From CAYUCY01 sp964443525 (lineage in GTDB: Bacteria > Pseudomonadota > Alphaproteobacteria > Caedimonadales > Caedimonadaceae): a DNA stretch of 8,289 nt. Location of the stretch: the NCBI GenBank assembly GCA_964443525.1, contig CAYUCY010000063.1:1-8289 (forward strand). Reading direction: 5' to 3'. The position numbers were made by a program, and so were the translations under genes. The notes under the pieces are model-generated. The model made no database searches, was not told the DNA's origin, and saw only the letters and a program-made list of their open reading frames with translations. Shown here in pieces: positions 1 through 7,500 of this stretch; position 1 is the stretch's first letter; the number at the start of each line of letters is the position of its first letter.

Positions 1-42
1 GCTTAACATGGAATAAAATACTACTTTGAAATAAGTATAAAG

Positions 43-119
43 TGGTCGGAGTGAGAGGATTTGAACCTCCGACTTCTGCCTCCCGAAGGCAGCGCTCTAC
101 CAGGCTGAGCTACACTCCG
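43..119 (-). tRNA. tRNA-Pro (anticodon CGG), CCA encoded
   Basis: Read on the minus strand, the segment folds into a complete cloverleaf. It has a 7-bp acceptor stem (CGGAGTG with CACTCCG), a D arm with GCTC/GAGC, a 5-bp anticodon stem CTGCC/GGCAG around the loop TTCGGGA, a 5-base variable region, and a T arm with loop TTCAAAT closed by GGAGG/CCTCT (one G-T pair). Positions 34-36 of the tRNA are CGG, which reads the proline codon CCG. The discriminator base is A, and the 3' CCA is genomically encoded at 43-45. No defect is visible in any stem. There is no other tRNA beside it in the window, so it appears to be a single-gene transcript. Confidence 0.97.
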
Positions 120-129
120 AATGAAAGGG

Positions 130-158
130 ACTATAGCCAATTTCCGGGTGAGGGTAAA
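130..158 (-). promoter_or_regulatory. candidate sigma-70 promoter for tRNA-Pro
   Basis: On the minus strand a -10 box TATAGT (130-135) lies 17 bases downstream of a weaker -35 box TTTACC (153-158). The -10 ends 10 bases from the first tRNA base, so transcription would begin only a few bases before the mature 5' end, which is typical for a tRNA gene. The -35 matches the consensus at four of six positions. This is an assignment by eye. Confidence 0.5.
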
Positions 159-188
159 GAGAGGAGTGAATAAGTTCTTGGTATGAGA

Positions 189-208
189 TATAAAACATAA
201 GTTTTATA
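189..208. repeat. perfect 8-4-8 inverted repeat upstream of the M15 peptidase gene
   Basis: TATAAAAC at 189-196 is the exact reverse complement of GTTTTATA at 201-208, with the four-base spacer ATAA. It ends 40 bases before the ATG at 249, in the AT-rich gap between the divergent tRNA-Pro and peptidase genes. The position suits an operator or a promoter-overlapping site for the peptidase gene. As an RNA hairpin it would be weak (mostly A-U pairs) and has no following T-run, so I do not call it a terminator. AT-rich palindromes also occur by chance in such gaps. Confidence 0.5.
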
Positions 209-237
209 GAATTGAGGCTTAAGAATTTTTTGTTTTG

Positions 238-243
238 TAAGGG
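238..243 (+). promoter_or_regulatory. Shine-Dalgarno that favours ATG 249 over GTG 243
   Basis: TAAGGG at 238-243 leaves five bases before ATG 249, a workable spacing. It runs directly into the alternative GTG start at 243, leaving no spacing for that codon. The protein is therefore best started at 249 (MVNC...), two residues shorter than the longest open frame. Confidence 0.6.
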
Positions 244-248
244 TGTCC

Positions 249-1133
249 ATGGTAAACTGTTTGAACTCGTTACCTACTAAAATTTTCCCCTATCAAGATA
301 TTCTGGCGTCAGATCGGGAAAAGGGAATTGCGTATGAAAAAATAATTGATCAATGGGAATCCTTCTCTCCCATCCCTTTAACACGCTTAAAAGTCGTAAC
401 CTTTTCATACATTAATTTCGAAGGGAATAGGCAGGATGGCGGAGAAATCGTTGTGATGGATGCTGTTGCGCCAAGAGTTCAAAAAATCTTTGATGCTCTT
501 CTTTCTCGAGAATTTCCGATTGCAAAAGCCAAGCGCATAGAATTTTACAATGGGGAGGATGAAGCTTCCATGAATAACAATAATACTTCGGGCTATAATG
601 CTCGAAACATTGTTGGGGGATCGGACTACTCTCTTCATGCTTATGGACTCGCAATCGACATTAACCCTGTTCAAAATCCTTTCCATTACTTCAAGTCCCA
701 TGAAGATAGGGTGAAAGGTCTAAGATCAACGAGCCCGATCCCTAGTGCAGCTTTATATATAAACCGTTCCCGTGCTGAAATCGATCATCGTCCCGGTTTA
801 ACCGAATATGTCCTTGATATTTTTAAAAGCAATGGTTTTACAATTTGGGGAGGAAACTGGAATGATCCCATTGATTGGCAACATTTCCAAACATCAAGAG
901 GCCTCGCACGATTACTTGCGGAAATGCTGCCTCAAGATGCGGAGGAATTCTTCGAAATGCATGCAAAACAACCAAAGCTGATGACGGATATACAAAGCGA
1001 TGAAAAGACATTCATCATTTCATATCAACAAGACCCGGAAAAATTCATGCAAGTTTTTCGAGAGAATCCCCATTTTTTAGAGCTTCCCCTGAAAGCGGCC
1101 ATGAAAGCATTTGGATCGGCTTTTAGGAAATAA
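249..1133 (+). CDS. M15-family zinc peptidase (D-Ala-D-Ala carboxypeptidase / endolysin-like)
   Basis: This 294-residue protein is likely a zinc metallopeptidase that cleaves peptidoglycan stem or cross-link peptides. The M15 signature is clear. SLHAYGLAID (128-137) supplies the zinc ligands His130 and Asp137, and the downstream WGGNWNDPIDWQHF (200-213) supplies the third ligand, His212, with Asp209 in the position of the catalytic acid/base. The stretch from about 69 to 213 (DAVAPRVQKIF, then the SMNNNNTSGYN segment, then the zinc core) matches the common bacterial VanY/CwlK-like M15 architecture. Two features are unusual. There is no signal peptide or lipobox at the N terminus, and the frame upstream closes with a stop without offering another good start. 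About 80 residues of charged, probably helical sequence (214-294) also follow the catalytic core; I do not recognise them. The gene stands alone and converges on dnaJ with a 63-base gap that holds no clear terminator. Its 3' part is distinctly more AT-rich than dnaK or asmA. The family call is firm, but the exact bond cleaved is not. Confidence 0.85.
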   Translation: MVNCLNSLPTKIFPYQDILASDREKGIAYEKIIDQWESFSPIPLTRLKVVTFSYINFEGNRQDGGEIVVMDAVAPRVQKIFDALLSREFPIAKAKRIEFYNGEDEASMNNNNTSGYNARNIVGGSDYSLHAYGLAIDINPVQNPFHYFKSHEDRVKGLRSTSPIPSAALYINRSRAEIDHRPGLTEYVLDIFKSNGFTIWGGNWNDPIDWQHFQTSRGLARLLAEMLPQDAEEFFEMHAKQPKLMTDIQSDEKTFIISYQQDPEKFMQVFRENPHFLELPLKAAMKAFGSAFRK

Positions 1134-1196
1134 TAAAAGAAGCCCACTTTCAATCTTTATAGATGTCTAGAGTGTCTTAGATAGCAATTTCATCAG

Positions 1197-2384
1197 TCAA
1201 GTTTTGAAAGAATCCAGATAGCGTTTCACGCGATCGAGGAAAGATTCGGTTTGAGGTTGTGATTTTGTGCTCTTTTCTCCTTCAAACTCTTGCAAGAGTT
1301 CTTTTTGGCGCTTAGTTAGGTTAACGGGGATTTCAACCTGAACCTCAATGAACATATCACCACGGGTGGGACGTCTTAGAATCGACATGCCTTTACCCTT
1401 CAATCGGAACTGTTTCCCCGATTGGGTTCCCTCCGGAATGCTGACGCGAGCCTTTCCTCCTTCGATGGTAGGCACGTCGATGGAACCGCCGAGAGCGGCC
1501 GTCGTAAAGGGAATCGGGACTTTACAGAAGAGGGAGGAGCCTTCACGCTCGAACATTTCATGAGGGCGAATATTCACAAAGACGTAAAGATCTCCCGCAG
1601 GCCCGCCTCGGGTTCCGGGTTCTCCTTCTCCCGACAAGCGAATCCGAGAACCATCTTCAATGCCGGCCGGAATGGAGACGTTAAGCGTTCTCTCGCCTCT
1701 GGTTCTTCCCTGCCCATGACAGGCTTGACAAGGATCTTTAATGGTCTGTCCGGAGCCGTTACAAGCGGGACAGGTTGTCTCAACGGTGAAGAAGCCCTGT
1801 TGACGTCGGATAGCGCCTCTGCCGTGACATTGAGCGCACTGAGTGACGCCGGAGGATCCTTTCCGGGCACCCGAGCCGTCGCACTCCTTACAAGATCTGA
1901 GACCACTGATTTTAATGGTTTCCGATTTTCCTCGAAAGGCTTCTTCCAAACTGAGAGTCAGACTATACCTGAGATCTGATCCCCGTTGAGCACCCGAAGG
2001 CCCAGCACGTCCTCGAGCCCCTCCGCGTCCTCCCATAAAGTCGCCAAAGACTTCTTCGAAAATATCCGAGAAATTGCCGCCGAAGTTAAATTCGAAATCG
2101 GGCCCCGCCCCCGCACCGCTTCTACGACCGGCACCGCCGCCGAAGCCACCCATGGCTGGATCAAAAGCGGCATGACCATAGCGATCATAAGCTGCTTTCT
2201 TTTGATCGTCTTTGAGAACTTCGTAAGCCTCGTTGATCTCCTTAAAATGAGCCTCCGCCTGCTTATCACCTGGATTTCGATCCGGGTGATATTTCATGGC
2301 CATTTTACGGTAGGCTTTCTTAAGCTCATCGGGTGATGCGCTTCGATCAACGCCCAAGATTTCATAATAATCTCGTTTTGACAT
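1197..2384 (-). CDS. dnaJ: chaperone protein DnaJ (Hsp40)
   Basis: This 395-residue cytoplasmic co-chaperone stimulates the DnaK ATPase and delivers unfolded substrates. It is a complete type I DnaJ. The J domain (1-70) carries the HPD motif at 33-35. A Gly/Phe-rich linker follows (about 78-133). The zinc region has four CxxCxGxG repeats, with Cys pairs at 165/168, 183/186, 205/208 and 219/222. Two substrate-binding beta domains follow (about 232-355), and a short tail ending in a helical ESFLDRVKRYLDSF segment resembles other alphaproteobacterial DnaJ proteins. The length is slightly above the usual 370-385, mainly from the Gly-rich linker and the tail. The ATG at 2384 has an AAGGA Shine-Dalgarno seven bases upstream. 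The gene lies 63 bases downstream of dnaK on the same strand and is almost certainly co-transcribed with it. It ends with TGA, facing the M15 gene. Confidence 0.98.
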   Translation of the reverse strand: MSKRDYYEILGVDRSASPDELKKAYRKMAMKYHPDRNPGDKQAEAHFKEINEAYEVLKDDQKKAAYDRYGHAAFDPAMGGFGGGAGRRSGAGAGPDFEFNFGGNFSDIFEEVFGDFMGGRGGARGRAGPSGAQRGSDLRYSLTLSLEEAFRGKSETIKISGLRSCKECDGSGARKGSSGVTQCAQCHGRGAIRRQQGFFTVETTCPACNGSGQTIKDPCQACHGQGRTRGERTLNVSIPAGIEDGSRIRLSGEGEPGTRGGPAGDLYVFVNIRPHEMFEREGSSLFCKVPIPFTTAALGGSIDVPTIEGGKARVSIPEGTQSGKQFRLKGKGMSILRRPTRGDMFIEVQVEIPVNLTKRQKELLQEFEGEKSTKSQPQTESFLDRVKRYLDSFKT

Positions 2385-2407
2385 GAGTGATTCCTTTAGA
2401 GCAGAAA

Positions 2408-2429
2408 GGCACCTCTCGAGAGAGATGCC
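2408..2429 (-). terminator. hairpin in the dnaK-dnaJ gap (attenuator or processing site)
   Basis: On the minus strand GGCATCTCT pairs with AGAGGTGCC (nine pairs including one G-T) around a CTCG loop, and is followed by TTTCTGCT. This resembles a weak rho-independent terminator because the T-run is short and interrupted. It sits between the dnaK stop and the dnaJ Shine-Dalgarno. Such a structure could reduce read-through into dnaJ or protect the dnaK message end, giving more DnaK than DnaJ. The pairing is visible in the sequence; the function is inference. Confidence 0.5.
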
Positions 2430-2447
2430 CTACTGATTACGAGGCGG

Positions 2448-4376
2448 TTATGCCTTTTTCTTTTTATCGTCCTTTTTATCGCCGTCGACTTCTTCATACT
2501 CGGCGTCGACCACATCTTCTTTTTTCGATTCACTCGAAGACGATGTCGGCTGCTCTGCCTGTGCTTGCTCCTGAGTTGCCTTATAGACGGCTTCCCCGAG
2601 TTTCATGGAGACTTGGGAGAGGTGCTCGATCTTCTCGCGAATCCTATCGGCATCTTCACCTGCAGCAACTTCTCGAAGGTCTTTGACGGCCTCTTCAATA
2701 GCTTTCTTTTCATCAGCTGAAATCTTGTCGCCGTGCTCCATGAGACTTTTCTCCGTAGCATGCGCTAAGCCTTCCGCCTGGTTGCGAGCTTCGACCACTT
2801 CCTTTCGCTTTTTGTCTTCCTCTGCATGAGCTTCTGCATCTTTAACCATCTTCTGAATCTCTTCCTCGGAAAGCCCGCCGGATGCTTGAATGCGGATTTG
2901 CTGTTCCTTGCCCGTGGCCTTGTCTTTGGCCGAAACATTCACGATACCGTTGGCATCAATGTCGAAGGTAACCTCGATCTGAGGCATCCCGCGGGGAGCA
3001 GGCGCAATACCCATTAAATCAAACTGACCCAGAAGTTTGTTGTCTGCGGCCATTTCCCGTTCGCCTTGAGCAACCTTAATGGTAACAGCCGTTTGATTAT
3101 CCTCGGCCGTTGAAAAGATTTGACTCTTCTTAGTCGGAATTGTCGTGTTGCGATCGATGAGACGCGTGAAGACACCGCCCAAGGTTTCAATCCCGAGGGA
3201 AAGCGGCGTGACATCAAGAAGGAGAACGTCTTTCACATCTCCTTTCAAAACACCGCCTTGAATCGCAGCACCCATAGCCACGACTTCATCGGGATTCACA
3301 CCGCGATGGGGTTCTCTTCCAAAGAAGTTTTTCACGGTTTCAATAATCTTCGGCATACGGGTCATACCGCCCACCAGGATAACTTCACTGATTTCCGAGG
3401 CCTTGAGACCTGCGTCCTTCAGAGCAGCCTTACAAGGCTCGATCGTTCTTTGAACAAGATCATCCACCAACTGCTCGAGTTTTGAGCGCGTCAGTTTCAG
3501 ATTCAGGTGCTTCGGACCCGATTGATCGGCCGTGATGAAGGGAAGATTAATTTCTGTTTGAGTGGCGGAGGACAATTCGATCTTGGCCTTTTCCGCCGCT
3601 TCCTTCAATCGTTGAAGAGCAAGGCGGTCCTGACGCAGATCAATTCCTTGTTCTTTCTTGAATTCGTCAGCCAGATAATCGATGATCTTAGCATCAAAGT
3701 CTTCACCACCGAGGAATGTGTCTCCATTGGTGGATTTAACTTCAAAAACGCCGTCCCCGATTTCGAGAATCGAGATATCGAAGGTTCCGCCGCCTAAGTC
3801 GTAAACCGCGATCGTGCCGCTGTTTTTCTTGTCGAGACCGTAAGCAAGAGCCGCTGCCGTCGGTTCATTGATGATGCGCAAAACATCAAGTCCCGCAATT
3901 TTACCTGCATCTTTGGTTGCTTGACGTTGAGCATCGTTGAAGTATGCGGGAACCGTGATAACCGCTTGGGTGACTTTTTCTCCGAGGTGTGCTTCTGCCG
4001 TCTCCTTCATTTTCTGAAGGATAAAGGCCGAGACTTGGCTGGGGCTGTACTGTTCGCCGTGGGCATCAACCCAGGCATCCCCCTTGCCGGATTTGATGAT
4101 TTTGTAGGGAACAAGACCCATGTCTTTCTTGGTCATAGGATCGTCAAAACGCCGCCCGATCAGACGTTTGATAGCGAAAAGAGTATTTTCTGGGTTTGTG
4201 ACTGCTTGGCGCTTAGCGGCTTGACCGACGAGACGTTCCCCGTCTTTCGTAAAAGCAACCATAGAAGGCGTTGTGCGGGCCCCTTCCGCGTTTTCGATGA
4301 CTTTAGCTTGTGACCCATCCATGACAGCGACACAAGAGTTTGTTGTACCGAGATCGATACCGATAACTTTACTCAT
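2448..4376 (-). CDS. dnaK: molecular chaperone DnaK (Hsp70)
   Basis: This 642-residue ATP-driven cytoplasmic chaperone works with DnaJ and GrpE. The nucleotide-binding domain shows GIDLGTTNSC near the N terminus (6-15), the phosphate-2 loop DLGGGTFD (193-200) and the adenosine motif VILVGGMTR (332-340). The hydrophobic interdomain linker VLLLDV is at 384-389. The substrate-binding beta domain and helical lid follow to about 605, then a Gln/Ser-rich disordered segment and an acidic-lysine tail with YEEVDGD at 627-633. Domains and length are as expected for alphaproteobacterial DnaK, with no missing key residue. The open frame extends to a TTG at 4397, but the ATG at 4376 is preferred: it gives the conserved MSKVIGIDLGTT start and has AAAGGA (4383-4388) six bases upstream. 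An in-frame ATG two codons earlier (4382) touches the Shine-Dalgarno and is unlikely. The gene is first in a dnaK-dnaJ operon, divergent from the asmA-like gene, with a structured leader. Confidence 0.99.
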   Translation of the reverse strand: MSKVIGIDLGTTNSCVAVMDGSQAKVIENAEGARTTPSMVAFTKDGERLVGQAAKRQAVTNPENTLFAIKRLIGRRFDDPMTKKDMGLVPYKIIKSGKGDAWVDAHGEQYSPSQVSAFILQKMKETAEAHLGEKVTQAVITVPAYFNDAQRQATKDAGKIAGLDVLRIINEPTAAALAYGLDKKNSGTIAVYDLGGGTFDISILEIGDGVFEVKSTNGDTFLGGEDFDAKIIDYLADEFKKEQGIDLRQDRLALQRLKEAAEKAKIELSSATQTEINLPFITADQSGPKHLNLKLTRSKLEQLVDDLVQRTIEPCKAALKDAGLKASEISEVILVGGMTRMPKIIETVKNFFGREPHRGVNPDEVVAMGAAIQGGVLKGDVKDVLLLDVTPLSLGIETLGGVFTRLIDRNTTIPTKKSQIFSTAEDNQTAVTIKVAQGEREMAADNKLLGQFDLMGIAPAPRGMPQIEVTFDIDANGIVNVSAKDKATGKEQQIRIQASGGLSEEEIQKMVKDAEAHAEEDKKRKEVVEARNQAEGLAHATEKSLMEHGDKISADEKKAIEEAVKDLREVAAGEDADRIREKIEHLSQVSMKLGEAVYKATQEQAQAEQPTSSSSESKKEDVVDAEYEEVDGDKKDDKKKKA

Positions 4377-4387
4377 TTTCATTCCTT

Positions 4388-4407
4388 TCTTTAGCAAGCC
4401 TTAAAGA
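4388..4407 (-). promoter_or_regulatory. alternative hairpin adjoining the dnaK Shine-Dalgarno
   Basis: The downstream arm of the leader repeat contains TCTTTA (minus strand, 4407-4402). This can pair instead with TAAAGA (4393-4388) across an eight-base loop. The latter segment overlaps the first base of the AAAGGA Shine-Dalgarno (4388-4383). The six-bp pairing is exclusive of the longer 11-bp stem. Alone it is weak, and it only borders the ribosome site rather than covering it. A regulatory role is inference. Confidence 0.3.
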
Positions 4408-4431
4408 CCTCACAGAAGCATCTTTAAGGCT
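4397..4431 (-). promoter_or_regulatory. 11-bp perfect inverted repeat / leader hairpin of dnaK
   Basis: On the minus strand AGCCTTAAAGA (4431-4421) is the exact reverse complement of TCTTTAAGGCT (4407-4397), separated by 13 bases. In the dnaK transcript it would form a stem-loop ending eight bases before the AAAGGA Shine-Dalgarno. It is not CIRCE (TTAGCACTC-N9-GAGTGCTAA), so an HrcA operator of the usual kind is not indicated. It could be a DNA operator or an RNA element controlling stability or translation of dnaK. No T-run follows, so it is not a terminator. Confidence 0.65.
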
Positions 4432-4443
4432 CCTTGGAACACA

Positions 4444-4472
4444 AGGATGAGAGCACCGCGCCCTCATGTCAA
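4444..4472 (-). promoter_or_regulatory. candidate dnaK promoter, proximal
   Basis: On the minus strand a perfect TTGACA -35 (4472-4467) is followed 17 bases later by CATCCT (4449-4444), a poor match to TATAAT. If used, transcription would start near 4437, placing the leader hairpin almost at the 5' end of the message. The strong -35 is the main support. Confidence 0.35.
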
Positions 4473-4473
4473 T

Positions 4474-4504
4474 TTTATATCATAAGGGCACGGGATTTTG
4501 CAAG
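4474..4504 (-). promoter_or_regulatory. candidate dnaK promoter, distal (sigma-70 like, with heat-shock-like elements)
   Basis: On the minus strand TTGCAA (4503-4498) and TATAAA (4479-4474) are separated by 18 bases, a reasonable sigma-70 pair. The same stretch also contains CTTG (4504-4501) and CTTAT (4486-4482), which resemble the alphaproteobacterial heat-shock elements CTTG and CYTAT. Their 14-base spacing is shorter than the usual 17-18, so an RpoH promoter is only suggested. Confidence 0.35.
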
Positions 4505-4531
4505 TTTTTAGACATTTTTTGGCGGATGTCA

Positions 4532-4559
4532 TTGCCAAATGTTCATGCTCAGGTATCAT
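4532..4559 (+). promoter_or_regulatory. candidate sigma-70 promoter for the asmA-like gene
   Basis: TTGCCA (4532-4537) and TATCAT (4554-4559) are spaced by 16 bases, each matching consensus at five of six positions. A start near 4566 would leave a short leader of about 28 bases containing the GAGG Shine-Dalgarno at 4585-4588, five bases before the ATG at 4594. The promoter points away from dnaK, so the two transcription units would diverge from this gap. Confidence 0.5.
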
Positions 4560-4593
4560 AGGGTAAATAGAATTCTACTCCGTTGAGGCATTC

Positions 4594-7500
4594 ATGAAGA
4601 AAGTTCTTTACATTCTGGGCAGCATTTTTTTCGCGCTGATAGCGCTGGCTTTTATCCTCCCGTTTTTTATAGATCTCAATGATTATAAAGCCGAAATCAG
4701 TGCAAAGGTAAAAGATTATACGGGACGCGACCTTGTTATTCAGGGGGCGATTCAATTGAGCTTCCTGCCAACTCCGTCGGTTAGTATCCAAAAAATTTCC
4801 CTTTCCAACCTTCCGGGCACTTCCCATAAAAATATGGCTGAAGTTGAAAAACTTTCCGTGAGCGCCGAATTTCTGCCCCTTTTAAATAAAAAAGTACATA
4901 TCACGAATGTGGAGTTGATTAACCCTCACATTCATCTCGAAAAATTGTCATCCGAGCCTAACTGGGTTTTGTCTTCCCCGCAAACACAGCAGGACACGTC
5001 CCCCGCGGCTGCAACGCCTTCAGCTGCTGGGACTCCTTTTCAGCTCAAGTTTAAGGATGTTCAAGTCGTAGGAGGATATATCGAGTATAAGGAAGGAAAG
5101 TCCGTTCAAAAAATCGAAGGACTAAACGCGTCCTTGAAAGCGAAATCCCTCGACGGCCCGTTCGAGGCAAAAGGCACAGCTCGAGCGTTAGAAAAGGACG
5201 TGACCTTTGATCTTTCCCTTGGTGGTATCAAGGGCGAGCAGGCCCTCAAAGGAATGCTTGAGGTTGCGGGAAGTCGGCTTCATTTTGAAGGTCAAACGAA
5301 CTTGGAAGCTCTGACCTACAAAGGGTCCGCCCGCGGAGAAGGGAATGTCAGGAAGCTTCTCGATGCCTTTGCCATAAAGTCGACTTTGCCTGCCTTTTTA
5401 GGAGGAACGGTTTCTTTCGAAGGAGATGTTGTCTGTGGCGAGACCAAAGTCTCTCTTACCCCCCTCATCGTCTCTCTGAACGGCGTTCAGACGAAGGGAA
5501 GTCTCTCTTTTTCCCTTAAACCGACATTGAAAATCGACGGATCGCTTTCCCAATTACCCGGCGGAACGGCTGTGACTTTTTCGGTTGGTAAGCGTGATGC
5601 TCTCTTCGGAGGTCCGCTGACCCTTTCGATCCGGGATCCGAAAGCCTTTTTTGCTTGGGTAGAGATGGGGACTGACAAGCTGCCTCCTCAGGCGCTCAAG
5701 CCTCTTCATTTTGAGGGGAACGTAGGTGTGCTTGAGAAAAAAATTCAGGTGTCCGATATGAGCTTAAAAGTAGGAGATGTGGCGCTTACAGGCGGGATTG
5801 GCCTGCCGCTCGGAGAAGGCGCCAAAATTTTCGTCGACCTGAAGACACCCGAGGTTGGGGCTTTTCTCCCTCTTATAGCGCCTACATTAACGTCGGTAAA
5901 GGGGCCGGCCTATCTGAGAGGAATCTTCGCGGGAGACCTTAAAGAGCTCTCTTTTGAGGACGCTTCTTTAGGGATCCGTTCTCTTCAATTGAAAGCTTCG
6001 GGGAAGGTTTCAAACTTTCTTCTGGCTCCCACATTCAGGGGAACCTTCGCTCTCTCGGGAAGCAGTTTATCCGAAGCTCTCAAGCTAGCAGGTATTTCCT
6101 CAGAAGGGAGATATGGCGCTTATACGTTCTCGGGATCCGTCGGGGGCGATTTAAAATCTCTGACAGTGGATACGAAAGGAACGCTTGATACGTTACAACT
6201 TTCCATGAAGGGGAGCTTGAGCAATATAACAAGCAATTTAGGTCTGAACATCAGCCTTGCCTTAACACATCCGAACTTAAAGACATTTCTGGGTAATTTG
6301 GGAATTTCGAATGTCGTTTCTTCCGGAAATATGAATCTTTCGACGACGCTGACGGGACAGGCAAGGGCCTACAAATTTTCTGATTTAAAGGGATCGTTCG
6401 GACCTAGTTTTTCTCTCACGGGCTCCGGTGATGTTAACCTGTCTGCGCACCGCCCGAAAGTTCAAGCTCAGCTTAACCTGAGTGATATCAATTTGGATTC
6501 TCTCTTTGCAATGATGGCTCATTATGAGGGCTTGAAAAAGAGCGTTGAGCCAAGACTTATCCTTGTCTCAAGGAGATCTCCCGATCCTTCCTCGAAAAGT
6601 GGTCATTGGTCTGCGGAACCTCTTAAGCTTGAGTTTCTCAAGAGTTTTGATGGAGAAATCTTTATTGCGACCCCCAGCATCAAACGGAAAGACCTGGTGA
6701 TCAATCAAGTTCAAGCACGGGCCCGACTCCATGAAGGCATTCTTGAGATTCCGCAGCTGATGGGGAACATTTTCGGAGGAAAACTCCTGTCCTCCTTACG
6801 CCTCGAAAGTGGGCGCAACGATTTAACGCTAATGGCGGGCCTTGAGGGGGCGAACTTAAGAAATCTCTTGGCTACGGGACCCAAAATTAAAATTGTCGAT
6901 GGTATTTTGAACGTTTCGGTTTCTCTTAAAAGCCAAGGCGCCTCGGTGGCACAGATGATCTCCCGGCTCAACGGACAGGTATCCCTTGATGCCAAAGACG
7001 GTGTTATTCACGGATTTGATTTGCAAGCTTTAAGCCGTCAGGTCGATGCAATCAAAGATATCGGTTCTTTCGCAGGTCTTTTCATGACTTACATGGCAGG
7101 CGGTTCAACGCCCTTTAAAACCTATAATGCCGTTATCAATTTCCAAAACGGAATCGGTAAGATCGACCAAATGACCCTATCTGCTCAGGGAGGTGAGGGA
7201 ACGGCAAATGGGACGATTGATCTACCGAACTATGCACTTGATATTTTGGGCCAATTTCGCCTGATAGATCATCCGAAATTCCCTCCTTTCAAAATGCGTC
7301 TATCCGGTCCCCTCGACAATCCAAAGCGGGATTTTGATACCTCAAATTTGCAACAGTACATGCTCGACAATGTCTTGAAAGGAGTCGTTTCAAAAGTTCT
7401 AAGCGGTAAAACGGAAAAGCCGGCCGATCTTGTCGGCTCGCTTTTAGGCGGTATCGTGGGAGGACAAAAAGAAGAGGCGCCGGCAACACCTCCCCAAGAA

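Noticed and set aside
1..42. Possible terminator after tRNA-Pro
   Set aside because: On the minus strand only weak 4-5 bp stems with large loops precede a TTTTATT run. This is too weak to annotate.
1134..1196. Possible bidirectional terminator between the M15 gene and dnaJ
   Set aside because: Only three- to five-pair stems such as AAG/CTT can be drawn, and none has a good T-run on the correct side.
1422..1979. 185-residue plus-strand open frame opposite dnaJ
   Set aside because: It lies wholly antisense to the conserved zinc and C-terminal domains of dnaJ, has no recognisable motif, and is explained as a shadow of that gene.
2448..2500. EEVD near the DnaK C terminus, as in eukaryotic Hsp70
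   Set aside because: It is not terminal, being followed by a lysine-rich tail. YEEV-D/K tails are normal in alphaproteobacterial DnaK.
3120..4313. Several 96-130 residue plus-strand open frames opposite dnaK
   Set aside because: All are antisense to strongly conserved DnaK sequence, with no family resemblance.
4549..4827. 92-residue minus-strand open frame overlapping the asmA-like start
   Set aside because: It covers the promoter and N-terminal coding part of a clear AsmA gene and has no recognisable domain.
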